5,172 bases of DNA from Rhodopirellula sp. (GTDB lineage: Bacteria > Planctomycetota > Planctomycetia > Pirellulales > Pirellulaceae). This document shows, in pieces, positions 1 to 5,172 of the stretch. Where the stretch lies: positions 1 to 5,172 of the forward strand of contig DOPG01000177.1 of NCBI GenBank assembly GCA_003513555.1, in the 5' to 3' direction. A program made the position numbers and the translations under genes. Each line of letters opens with the position of its first letter. Position 1 is the stretch's first letter. The notes under the pieces are model-generated. The model searched no databases, was not told the origin of the DNA, and saw only the letters and a program-made list of their open reading frames with translations.

Positions 1-2
1 AC

Positions 3-1304
3 AAAACATCCATGGTCAACGGCAGCCTGCACCAACACTGCCCTACCCTGCCTGAACGATTACGCCCAGCGGGTTACCAAACTGCGATGTCAGGCAAGTG
101 GCACTTGGCTGGCAAGCCCTACCGTACTTTCCCGAACGATCGCGGGTTCGACGACTTTTATGGCATCCTCGGGGGGGCAGCCAGTTTTTACGCACCGGCT
201 CACTTGCACCGCAATCGCAAGAATGTGGAAGACGAATCAGCCAACGATGCAGACTACTACATCACTGATGCCATCAGCTCGGAAGCCACGCGAATGATCC
301 GTGCCACTGCGAATGACAAGCCACTATTCCTGTACGTTGCTTACACTGCCGCCCACTGGCCACTGCATGCCAAACCAGCAGACATTGAACCGTATCACGG
401 CAAGTATTCCATGGGCTGGGATAAACTTCGAAAAGAACGCCTGCAAAGAATGAAAGAACTTGGCATCCTGAAACCAAACGCTGAGCTATCACCCCGTCAT
501 CCTGAGGTTTCCAGTTGGAAGAATGAAGAGAACCAAGCTTGGCAACAGCGGCGAATGGAAGTCTACGCTGCTCAAGTGACAGCGATGGATCGTGGCATTG
601 GGCAAATCATCCAGACACTTAAAGACACGGGAAAACTTGAAAACACACTGATCCTGTTCACGATCGACAATGGCGGTTGCCACGTGGAATATGGCGAGAA
701 TCGCAAAGGTGATTACTTGCCGGAAAAAACACGTGACGGTCGCCCGATGCGTCCCGGCAATCTTCCTTCCATCATGCCAGGTCCGGAAGATACCTACCAA
801 AGTTACGGCTACGGGTGGGCCAACGCATCGAACACCCCATTTCGAATGTTCAAGCAGTTTGATCATGAAGGGGGAATCCGAACGCCGATGATCGCCCACT
901 GGCCTGCCGGGATTCAATCTCCGGGACGGTTGGTTCCTGCGGTCTCTCACCTCGTCGATATCGTGCCCACGATTCTTGAAGTCACCCACAACCATGAAAC
1001 CCGGAACCTGACCAAGACAAAGCCCATCATTCCTCAAGACGGAACATCGTTAGCAGCGGCATTTACTGGCAAACTGGAACACGACCGAACTCTGTTCTTT
1101 GATCACGCGCGTGGCTCAGCATTACGACACGGCCATTGGAAAATTGTTCGGGAGCGAAAAAAACCTTGGGAACTTTACAACCTGAGAGTGGACCCGTTGG
1201 AACTTGACGATTTGACCAAGCAACAACCAGACAAACTTGCCGAACTCACAAAGATCTGGGAGCGTGAGTCGAAGCGTCTGAGTCGCCAAGCCAAGGTCAA
1301 ATGA
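3..1304 (+). CDS. Type I (formylglycine) sulfatase, arylsulfatase-like; 5'-truncated by window edge
   Basis: This enzyme should hydrolyse sulfate esters, probably on sulfated polysaccharides, in the periplasm or outside the cell. The frame is open to the left edge, so the ATG at 12 is internal. The missing part (I estimate 80-120 residues) would hold the signal peptide, the Asp-Asp metal ligands and the C/S-x-P-x-R formylglycine motif. Numbering from that ATG, GYQTAMSGKWHL (21-32) matches the second sulfatase signature, with its Lys and His. H115 in AAHWPLHAKP is the usual active-site His. FTIDNGG (216-222) carries the Asp-Asn metal ligands. K281 and EGGIRTP (286-292) give the substrate Lys and the conserved loop. 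VDIVPTILEV (315-324) and HWKIV...WELYNLRVDPLELDDL (375-401) are typical C-terminal subdomain motifs. Family membership is clear, but the substrate cannot be read. The next gene is convergent, 36 bp away, and I see no hairpin terminator in the gap. Confidence 0.96.
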   Translation, partial: KTSMVNGSLHQHCPTLPERLRPAGYQTAMSGKWHLAGKPYRTFPNDRGFDDFYGILGGAASFYAPAHLHRNRKNVEDESANDADYYITDAISSEATRMIRATANDKPLFLYVAYTAAHWPLHAKPADIEPYHGKYSMGWDKLRKERLQRMKELGILKPNAELSPRHPEVSSWKNEENQAWQQRRMEVYAAQVTAMDRGIGQIIQTLKDTGKLENTLILFTIDNGGCHVEYGENRKGDYLPEKTRDGRPMRPGNLPSIMPGPEDTYQSYGYGWANASNTPFRMFKQFDHEGGIRTPMIAHWPAGIQSPGRLVPAVSHLVDIVPTILEVTHNHETRNLTKTKPIIPQDGTSLAAAFTGKLEHDRTLFFDHARGSALRHGHWKIVRERKKPWELYNLRVDPLELDDLTKQQPDKLAELTKIWERESKRLSRQAKVK

Positions 1305-1340
1305 CGCCAACCGGGAAAGCAGGCTGACAGTCAACCATTC

Positions 1341-2606
1341 TCACTTTTCGCTGATGCAAAAAAGGTGATCCGTTCCTCGCAAGAACAACTCTCCCTGTGA
1401 AATGGCAGGAGACGCGTAAACCCGCTCACCCAGTTCGTTGACCTGCAACACGATGGGTTCACGTGCAGCCCGCATGATCGTGGTTTCACCATCATCCGCT
1501 GTGAAATACACCAGCCCCTCTGCTGTGATCAAAGAGGCGCTGAAATGCGGCCCCAATCGCTCACGCCACAGATGCTCACCATCCGCTGGATCAAAGCAGT
1601 GAGCGATCCCACGATCATCTGCGACAAAGAGCAGATCGTTTGCCAGCACTGGTGATGGGACATAACTTTTCGCATCGTTCACGTGCCACGACACATGTGA
1701 TTCGGTTACATCCTGCTGACCACCGTGGCGAATCGCCATCACGTGGTAGGTAGGAAAACCAGCAGTCAGATAAAAATGACGGCTGTCGTGAACCATGGAA
1801 GCTACAAACTGTTCCGTCGGCCCCTCAACCCACCACAAACGTTTTCCCGTCATGGGATCAAATCCGGCCACGCATTTGCTGCCCGCCATGACAGCTTGCA
1901 TTTGCCCGTCAACCTCACGCAACAAAGGCGTTACATAACTTCGCGTCTGATGAACTCGTGGCGTCTTCCAAACCACTTCGCCTGTTTTTTTGTCCAAGGC
2001 AGCCAGATACGATTCGCCATCGTGATCACCATTGACCAGAACCAGATCACGATACAACACAGGGCTGGTGCAATATCCGTGAATACTTGAGAAAGCCCCC
2101 ACCGTCACCAACCACTTCTGGTTGCCCTCATAATCAAATGCCCCCACCAACATTTCACCCGGCTCGCCGCGTTCACCACTGGTCGAATCAGTGCGAAAGA
2201 ACGTCACAAACACCCATTCGCCATCCGTTGCAGGAGTACCCGAGGCGCGACCATTAAGTTTGTGGACCCCTTCCAGGGGCGATTCCAACACCTCACAAGT
2301 CCAAAGCAATTCTCCCGACTCACGATTCACGCAGTGCAGCAAACGGGTTTGCTCGGTCTCGTCACAGGAGGTGAGGAAGATACGATCACCATGAATGATG
2401 GGAGAGGAGTACCCTGATCCGGGAATCGCAGTTTTCCAGCGAATATTTTTGCCACTCTTTCCATCCCACTCCGTGGGTACATTCAGCTCGGCGCTGGTCC
2501 CATCACCACGCAAACCCCGCCATCCCGGCCAATCCTCGGCATACCCCTGAACGCAAAACGGGGAGACCAAAACCGTCGCAAATATCAGGCAGGACCAACG
2601 AAACAT
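1341..2606 (-). CDS. Secreted PQQ-like beta-propeller repeat protein (421 aa)
   Basis: Complete gene. Residues 1-23 form a signal peptide: Arg at 3, a hydrophobic core at about 6-18, and likely cleavage after GYA just before EDW. The mature protein opens with WPGWRGLRGDGTS (26-38), the N-terminal signature of planctomycete PQQ-like propellers. Blade-ending motifs of the form D-x-x-[TS/D]-G-x-x-x-W recur: NRESGELLW (94-102), DKKTGEVVW (205-213), DPMTGKRLW (250-258) and DPADGEHLW (339-347), plus a degenerate one near 159-165. These mark a seven- or eight-bladed fold. I see no quinoprotein dehydrogenase catalytic or haem (CxxCH) motifs, so it is probably a binding or scaffold protein rather than an enzyme. 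Such proteins are often auto-annotated as BamB, which I consider unsupported here. The ATG at 2606 fits the signal peptide, with a weak GAGAG 6 nt upstream. It is divergent from a paralogue at about 2945-4399. The ligand is unknown. Confidence 0.95.
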   Translation of the reverse strand: MFRWSCLIFATVLVSPFCVQGYAEDWPGWRGLRGDGTSAELNVPTEWDGKSGKNIRWKTAIPGSGYSSPIIHGDRIFLTSCDETEQTRLLHCVNRESGELLWTCEVLESPLEGVHKLNGRASGTPATDGEWVFVTFFRTDSTSGERGEPGEMLVGAFDYEGNQKWLVTVGAFSSIHGYCTSPVLYRDLVLVNGDHDGESYLAALDKKTGEVVWKTPRVHQTRSYVTPLLREVDGQMQAVMAGSKCVAGFDPMTGKRLWWVEGPTEQFVASMVHDSRHFYLTAGFPTYHVMAIRHGGQQDVTESHVSWHVNDAKSYVPSPVLANDLLFVADDRGIAHCFDPADGEHLWRERLGPHFSASLITAEGLVYFTADDGETTIMRAAREPIVLQVNELGERVYASPAISQGELFLRGTDHLFCISEK

Positions 2607-2775
2607 CGGCTACTCTCGGTTTTTCAGGGGGTGGGTTGATTCTGATTGGCGGGGACGACAGGACAAACCACGCGAAGATGGGGAACTCCGACACTGAAGC
2701 CAACCCAAAATCGCTCCACCCTGCTCGCAAGCCTCCATTGTCATGTTCCTTCGGGCGTGGTTCAAGCCGTGCACG

Positions 2776-2791
2776 AACATCCAGCGATGTT
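2776..2791. repeat. Inverted repeat, 6-bp arms with 4-base loop
   Basis: AACATC (2776-2781), the loop CAGC, then GATGTT (2786-2791) form a perfect inverted repeat inside the divergent intergenic region. It could be an operator half-site pair or a small hairpin in a leader transcript. Arms of this size can arise by chance in a few hundred bases, and no T-run follows, so it is not a terminator. Confidence 0.3.
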
Positions 2792-2836
2792 TCCCTGAAA
2801 CACCAATCAGGTGGTATCAGCGGTGATCTGCCCCAA

Positions 2837-2847
2837 GTGAAATTCAC
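2837..2847. repeat. Short palindrome GTGAA-N-TTCAC
   Basis: GTGAAATTCAC is a perfect 5-bp inverted repeat around a single central base, lying about 100 bases before the favoured start of the + strand propeller gene. Dyads of this kind often serve as binding sites for dimeric repressors, but a 5-bp arm is expected by chance at moderate frequency over this length. No second copy of the exact motif was noticed in the window. Confidence 0.25.
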
Positions 2848-2932
2848 AAGCTAAACTCATGTGACCAGAACTCGCAACATGAACAGAAAATGCTGGAACA
2901 AAGGGAGCCCCACGGCTTTGATTCGGCACAAC

Positions 2933-2936
2933 GGGA
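2933..2936 (+). promoter_or_regulatory. Candidate Shine-Dalgarno for start at 2945
   Basis: GGGA sits 8 nt before the ATG at 2945 and is the reason I favour that start for the second propeller gene. Competitors are the GTG at 2861 and the ATG at 2879, both without a visible site; a TTG at 2918 that lies 10 nt after a better GGGAG (2903-2907); and the ATG at 3020 with GGTGG 11 nt upstream. Confidence 0.35.
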
Positions 2937-2944
2937 ACAGCCCC

Positions 2945-4399
2945 ATGTCTTCATTGATCGACCACGCTTCACACGCTGCAGCCAAACACACTGATGCCCA
3001 ACCGGTGGCAAAACATCCAATGTTGCCCCTCATTCTTGTAATCATGGCGAGCTGTCCTGTGGTACAACCAGCCGCTCTTTGGGGCGACGATTGGCAGCAG
3101 TGGCTTGGCCCGAACCGGGATGGCACTTGGGCAGCTGACAACATCACGAAAACGTTCTCTGCCAACGGTCCTGAACTGCTTTGGAAACAGGCCGTTGGTG
3201 GTGGTTACAGTGGCCCAGCGGTTGGCTCGGGCTGTGTCATCCTGATGGACAGAATAGCAGCACCAAACTCAGGCGACGAAGAGTTTGTACACGAGGGTGA
3301 GATCCCGAGAAACAGGAATTTCGTTCGCCAACGACTGCCAGGCAAAGAACGCGTCCTTTGCTTCCGAGAATCCGATGGAAAACTTCTTTGGCAACACCAG
3401 TATGATTGCCCGTACTCCACGGTAACCACTTACGCGATTGGGCCTCGCGCAACCCCAACCATTGACAAAGATCGCGTCTACACCGTTGGCGCAGAAGGTG
3501 ATCTTCGCTGTCTGCGAATCACCGACGGGAGCATGATTTGGTCAAAGGATTTCAAGACAGACTACAACGTTCCGACTCCAAACTGGGGTTTTGCATCTCC
3601 ACCGCTTGTGGATGAGGATCGCTTGATCTGTATCGTTGGAGGTGATTCGTCTGGCTGCGTCGCGTTTGACAAACACACTGGTCGTGAATTGTGGCGATCA
3701 TTGACAGCGTCAGAACCAGGCTACAGCGCACCGGTAATTCGCACGGTCGGCGAACATCGACAACTATTGATATGGGACAGCGACGCCATTCATGGGCTGG
3801 ACCCCGCCAATGGCAAACCGTTTTGGTCGGTCGAATTCCCCTCAACCTATGCCATGTCGGTCGCCACACCGCAGGTGCTTGATGCTTCGATATTCATCAT
3901 GTGTTTCAACGGGAAATCATGCTTGATCAACGTGGGCCCAGACGGCAATGACGCAAAGATCCAATGGGAAGGTGATCGACGTACGGGAATCGACGGCGTT
4001 CATAACACCGCGCAACTCGTCGATGGCCATGCCTATGGATGCGGTAACGGGGGCCGATACATTTGTGCCCGCCTGAGCGATGGCAAACGCATGTGGGAAA
4101 CCTTCCAGCCCGCATCTTCCAAACGCCCCATCTCATGGGGCAACGTCTTTACCGTGCGTCTTACGGCCTACAAAGATCGCTACCTTTTGATCAACGATCA
4201 TGGTGAAATCATTCTAGCAAGAATGGACCCCTCAGGTTACACCGAACTGGACCGTGCCCCGGTGATTGCCCCGACGCATCAGGTTGGCGGCAGGAAACTT
4301 GTCTGGTCCCACCCCGCTTTTGCCAACGGGAAGATTTACCTGCGCAACGACCAAGAACTGCGATGCTACGACTTGTCCGAGAGAACTGGCTCGCAATGA
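2945..4399 (+). CDS. Secreted or lipid-anchored PQQ-like beta-propeller repeat protein (about 484 aa)
   Basis: Paralogue of the 421-aa propeller gene that it faces. Numbering from the first in-frame start (GTG at 2861), a hydrophobic export segment LPLILVIMASC covers 55-65, followed by WQQWLGPNRDGTW (78-90), the same N-terminal signature as its neighbour. Blade motifs recur: FRESDGKLLW (168-177), LRITDGSMIW (218-227), FDKHTGRELW (269-278), LDPANGKPFW (313-322) and ARLSDGKRMW (403-412). I start it at 2945 (residue 29) because GGGA lies 8 nt upstream and the resulting leader keeps Lys51-His52 ahead of the hydrophobic core; a start at 3020 would leave no positive charge there. IMASC (61-65) fits a permissive lipobox, so Cys65 may be lipidated; cleavage just before DDW is the alternative. 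No dehydrogenase or haem motifs are visible. Probably an extracytoplasmic binding or scaffold protein; ligand unknown. The reading frame is certain, the start is not. Confidence 0.93.
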   Translation: MSSLIDHASHAAAKHTDAQPVAKHPMLPLILVIMASCPVVQPAALWGDDWQQWLGPNRDGTWAADNITKTFSANGPELLWKQAVGGGYSGPAVGSGCVILMDRIAAPNSGDEEFVHEGEIPRNRNFVRQRLPGKERVLCFRESDGKLLWQHQYDCPYSTVTTYAIGPRATPTIDKDRVYTVGAEGDLRCLRITDGSMIWSKDFKTDYNVPTPNWGFASPPLVDEDRLICIVGGDSSGCVAFDKHTGRELWRSLTASEPGYSAPVIRTVGEHRQLLIWDSDAIHGLDPANGKPFWSVEFPSTYAMSVATPQVLDASIFIMCFNGKSCLINVGPDGNDAKIQWEGDRRTGIDGVHNTAQLVDGHAYGCGNGGRYICARLSDGKRMWETFQPASSKRPISWGNVFTVRLTAYKDRYLLINDHGEIILARMDPSGYTELDRAPVIAPTHQVGGRKLVWSHPAFANGKIYLRNDQELRCYDLSERTGSQ

Positions 4400-4422
4400 A
4401 CCGCTCAGCCGTGACGTTCTTC

Positions 4423-4482
4423 TTCGATTGAATGACACGCGACTGACTTGTTCACGTATGAATTATTCGCGACTGACTTGTT
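4423..4482. repeat. Two-unit 30-bp tandem repeat with an exact 15-bp core
   Basis: CGCGACTGACTTGTT occurs exactly at 4438-4452 and again at 4468-4482, offset by 30 bases. Aligning the preceding 15 bases of each (4423-4437 against 4453-4467) gives 8 of 15 matches, including a shared TGAAT, so the structure reads as two 30-bp units at 23 of 30 identity. No third unit is seen to the left (4 of 15). A small dyad TTCA-CGTA-TGAA (4451-4462) sits across the unit boundary. The repeat fills most of the gap between two convergent genes and ends 8 bases before the stop codon of the - strand gene. An exact 15-bp match this close is very unlikely by chance. Its function is unknown; it may be a local duplication, a protein-binding site or part of a transcript 3' end. 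Confidence 0.8.
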
Positions 4483-4490
4483 TGGGACCA

Positions 4491-5063
4491 TCAACCTGCC
4501 TGAAGATCTGCCGCTCCGATAATCTGCCGAGTGCTGGCAAGATGCGAATTGGCGCGGTTCAAGCACGTTTCGACTTCATCAACGTAGCCATCAGCTGCGG
4601 CTGACCAGGCACGGTTCAGAAAGCGTTCGGCTGAAGCGAACTCGGTCATCACATCGGCGTAGATGGTCATTCCGAAGCGTTTTACCAGAGCCTGCCTCGC
4701 GTTCGCGAAATCGGCAAGTGGCTCAACGCATTCGTTGTCAATCACCGAAACGATCACGCGTGGATCGCTCACTGCCTGACTGCACATCCTGGCAACCACC
4801 GTGGACACCTCCTCCAGACTCCGCTGAACGGTGGAATACTCGAACTCGGTCATGCCGTCATCCTGCTTGTCTTTCGCCGCGGCAAGCCGAAGCAGAATGA
4901 CGCCGACCACTCCCACACTGACAGACACGAGATACCACGGCCACGGAATGGTTGACCAACCGGATTCACTGGCTGCACCCTCAGGCGGCCCAGTCCGAAG
5001 CACGGCACAAAAGGCTCCACCAAGGAACCCGGACCACATCAGTAATTGTCCGATGATTTTCAT
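4491..5063 (-). CDS. Hypothetical protein with two transmembrane helices and a helical cytoplasmic domain (190 aa)
   Basis: I do not recognise a named family. Residues 4-22 (GQLLMWSGFLGGAFCAVL) and 43-63 (WYLVSVSVGVVGVILLRLAAA) form two membrane helices joined by a short Gly/Pro/Ser-rich loop (23-42). The charge pattern (Lys2, then Arg59, Lys64 and Lys66 after the second helix) predicts both termini in the cytoplasm. Residues 71-182 are soluble, acidic and mostly helical, beginning TEFEYSTVQRSLEEV and including a Trp-containing segment ERFLNRAWSAAADGYVDEV (146-164) that has the look of a conserved helical-repeat core. There are no catalytic motifs, nucleotide-binding loop or DNA-binding motif, and the cysteines (19, 94, 112, 167) are scattered. 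The start at 5063 lies 6 nt after the stop of an upstream gene, so translation may be coupled; no strong Shine-Dalgarno is visible. It is convergent with the propeller gene at left. It may be a membrane-anchored adaptor, but that is a guess. Confidence 0.85.
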   Translation of the reverse strand: MKIIGQLLMWSGFLGGAFCAVLRTGPPEGAASESGWSTIPWPWYLVSVSVGVVGVILLRLAAAKDKQDDGMTEFEYSTVQRSLEEVSTVVARMCSQAVSDPRVIVSVIDNECVEPLADFANARQALVKRFGMTIYADVMTEFASAERFLNRAWSAAADGYVDEVETCLNRANSHLASTRQIIGAADLQAG

Positions 5064-5069
5064 GACTGT

Positions 5070-5172
5070 TTACAACCCCATTGAAATTGTTTGCACGAAC
5101 ACAGCACTTTGCTGCATGGCTGTTTCAGCTGCTTCGGAATCGGCAAAGATTACATTCCAAAACGCATTCCCC
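5070..5172 (-). CDS. C-terminal fragment of an unidentified gene, truncated by window edge
   Basis: Reading the - strand inwards from the right edge, one frame is open for 33 codons and ends in TAA at 5072-5070, 6 nt before the ATG of the 190-aa membrane protein. The peptide begins NAFWNVIFADSEAA, continues with ETAMQQSAVFVQTI and ends SMGL. The aromatic beta-strand-like start followed by an amphipathic Ala/Glu-rich helix resembles the last strand and helix of small dimeric alpha/beta-barrel (antibiotic-biosynthesis-monooxygenase-like) proteins, but this is only an impression from a short piece. A frame of this length stays open by chance fairly often, so the call rests on the protein-like composition and the tight operon spacing. 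If it is not coding, this stretch would be the promoter region of the membrane protein gene, though I see no good promoter motif in it. Confidence 0.5.
   Translation of the reverse strand, partial: GNAFWNVIFADSEAAETAMQQSAVFVQTISMGL

Larger units (their letters stand above)
2607..2944. promoter_or_regulatory. Divergent intergenic region between two beta-propeller genes
   Basis: This 338-base stretch (shorter if the + strand gene starts at 2861, longer if it starts at 3020) separates two head-to-head homologous genes and must hold both their promoters unless one is read from elsewhere. I see no convincing coding sequence; open frames across it lack family resemblance. A weak + strand promoter candidate is TTGTCA (2738-2743), a 17-base spacer and TTCAAG (2761-2766); its -10 is poor. 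No clear - strand promoter is visible, only a poor TTGTCC/AGAATC pair on that strand. Two small inverted repeats (2776-2791 and 2837-2847) are listed separately as possible operator sites. The regulatory role comes from gene orientation, not from a recognised motif. Confidence 0.5.

Noticed and set aside
489..1037. 182-aa - strand frame opposite the sulfatase
   Set aside because: It lies wholly within the sulfatase, whose conserved motifs fix the real frame, and its translation has no recognisable features.
1305..1340. Bidirectional terminator between the convergent sulfatase and propeller genes
   Set aside because: The 36 bases contain no stable stem-loop and no T-run on either strand.
2503..2847. 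114-aa - strand frame across the divergent intergenic region
   Set aside because: It overlaps the start of the 421-aa propeller gene in another frame on the same strand, and its composition shows no domain, signal peptide or family resemblance.
1341..4399. Genuine PQQ-dependent dehydrogenases, or BamB
   Set aside because: The propeller repeats resemble PQQ-enzyme blades, but no quinoprotein active-site or haem motifs are visible. A BamB assignment is a common automatic label that nothing here supports beyond the shared fold.
4438..4482. CRISPR-like repeat-spacer-repeat
   Set aside because: There are only two copies of a 15-bp core with a 15-base interval that itself partly matches the upstream half. 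Repeat length, spacer length and copy number are far below CRISPR arrays, and no cas genes are present.
4266..4604. 112-aa + strand frame overlapping the end of the second propeller gene and the membrane protein gene
   Set aside because: It is a shadow that overlaps two well-supported genes, is rich in Arg, Cys and Ser in the manner of out-of-frame reads, and runs through the tandem repeat.

Overview
The window looks like ordinary chromosomal sequence from a planctomycete, most likely of the Pirellulaceae (Rhodopirellula-like) type. This is an inference. It rests on a formylglycine-type sulfatase next to two secreted PQQ-like beta-propeller proteins with the N-terminal 'W..W.G..RDG' signature common in these bacteria, roughly balanced base composition, weak Shine-Dalgarno sites and loosely spaced, mixed-strand genes. 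No rRNA, tRNA, insertion sequence, phage gene or CRISPR array is visible.

Layout: (1) Positions 1-1304, + strand: the C-terminal 430 or so residues of a type I sulfatase, cut by the left edge just after where the formylglycine motif should be. (2) Positions 1341-2606, - strand: a complete secreted beta-propeller protein of 421 aa, convergent with the sulfatase across only 36 bp. (3) Positions 2607-2944: a divergent intergenic control region with two small inverted repeats. (4) About 2945-4399, + strand: a second, larger secreted or lipid-anchored beta-propeller paralogue with an uncertain start. (5) Positions 4400-4490: a short convergent gap that merges into a two-unit 30-bp tandem repeat containing an exact 15-bp direct repeat. 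(6) Positions 4491-5063, - strand: a 190-aa protein of unknown function with two transmembrane helices and a helical cytoplasmic domain. (7) Positions 5070-5172, - strand: the C-terminal 33 codons of another gene, ending 6 nt before the membrane protein gene and probably in one operon with it.

How the genes work together: the sulfatase and both propellers are, or are expected to be, exported envelope proteins. That fits the planctomycete habit of placing sulfatases and propeller proteins together, where sulfatases desulfate polysaccharides. The sequence does not prove a shared pathway. The two propeller genes are homologous, head to head, and share one upstream region, so they may be co-regulated. 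The membrane protein operon at the right is transcribed towards the second propeller gene and appears unrelated to it.

I found no convincing new biological system. The items most worth a second look are the tandem repeat at 4423-4482, the uncharacterised two-TM protein with its conserved-looking helical domain, and the unannotated gene fragment at the right edge.
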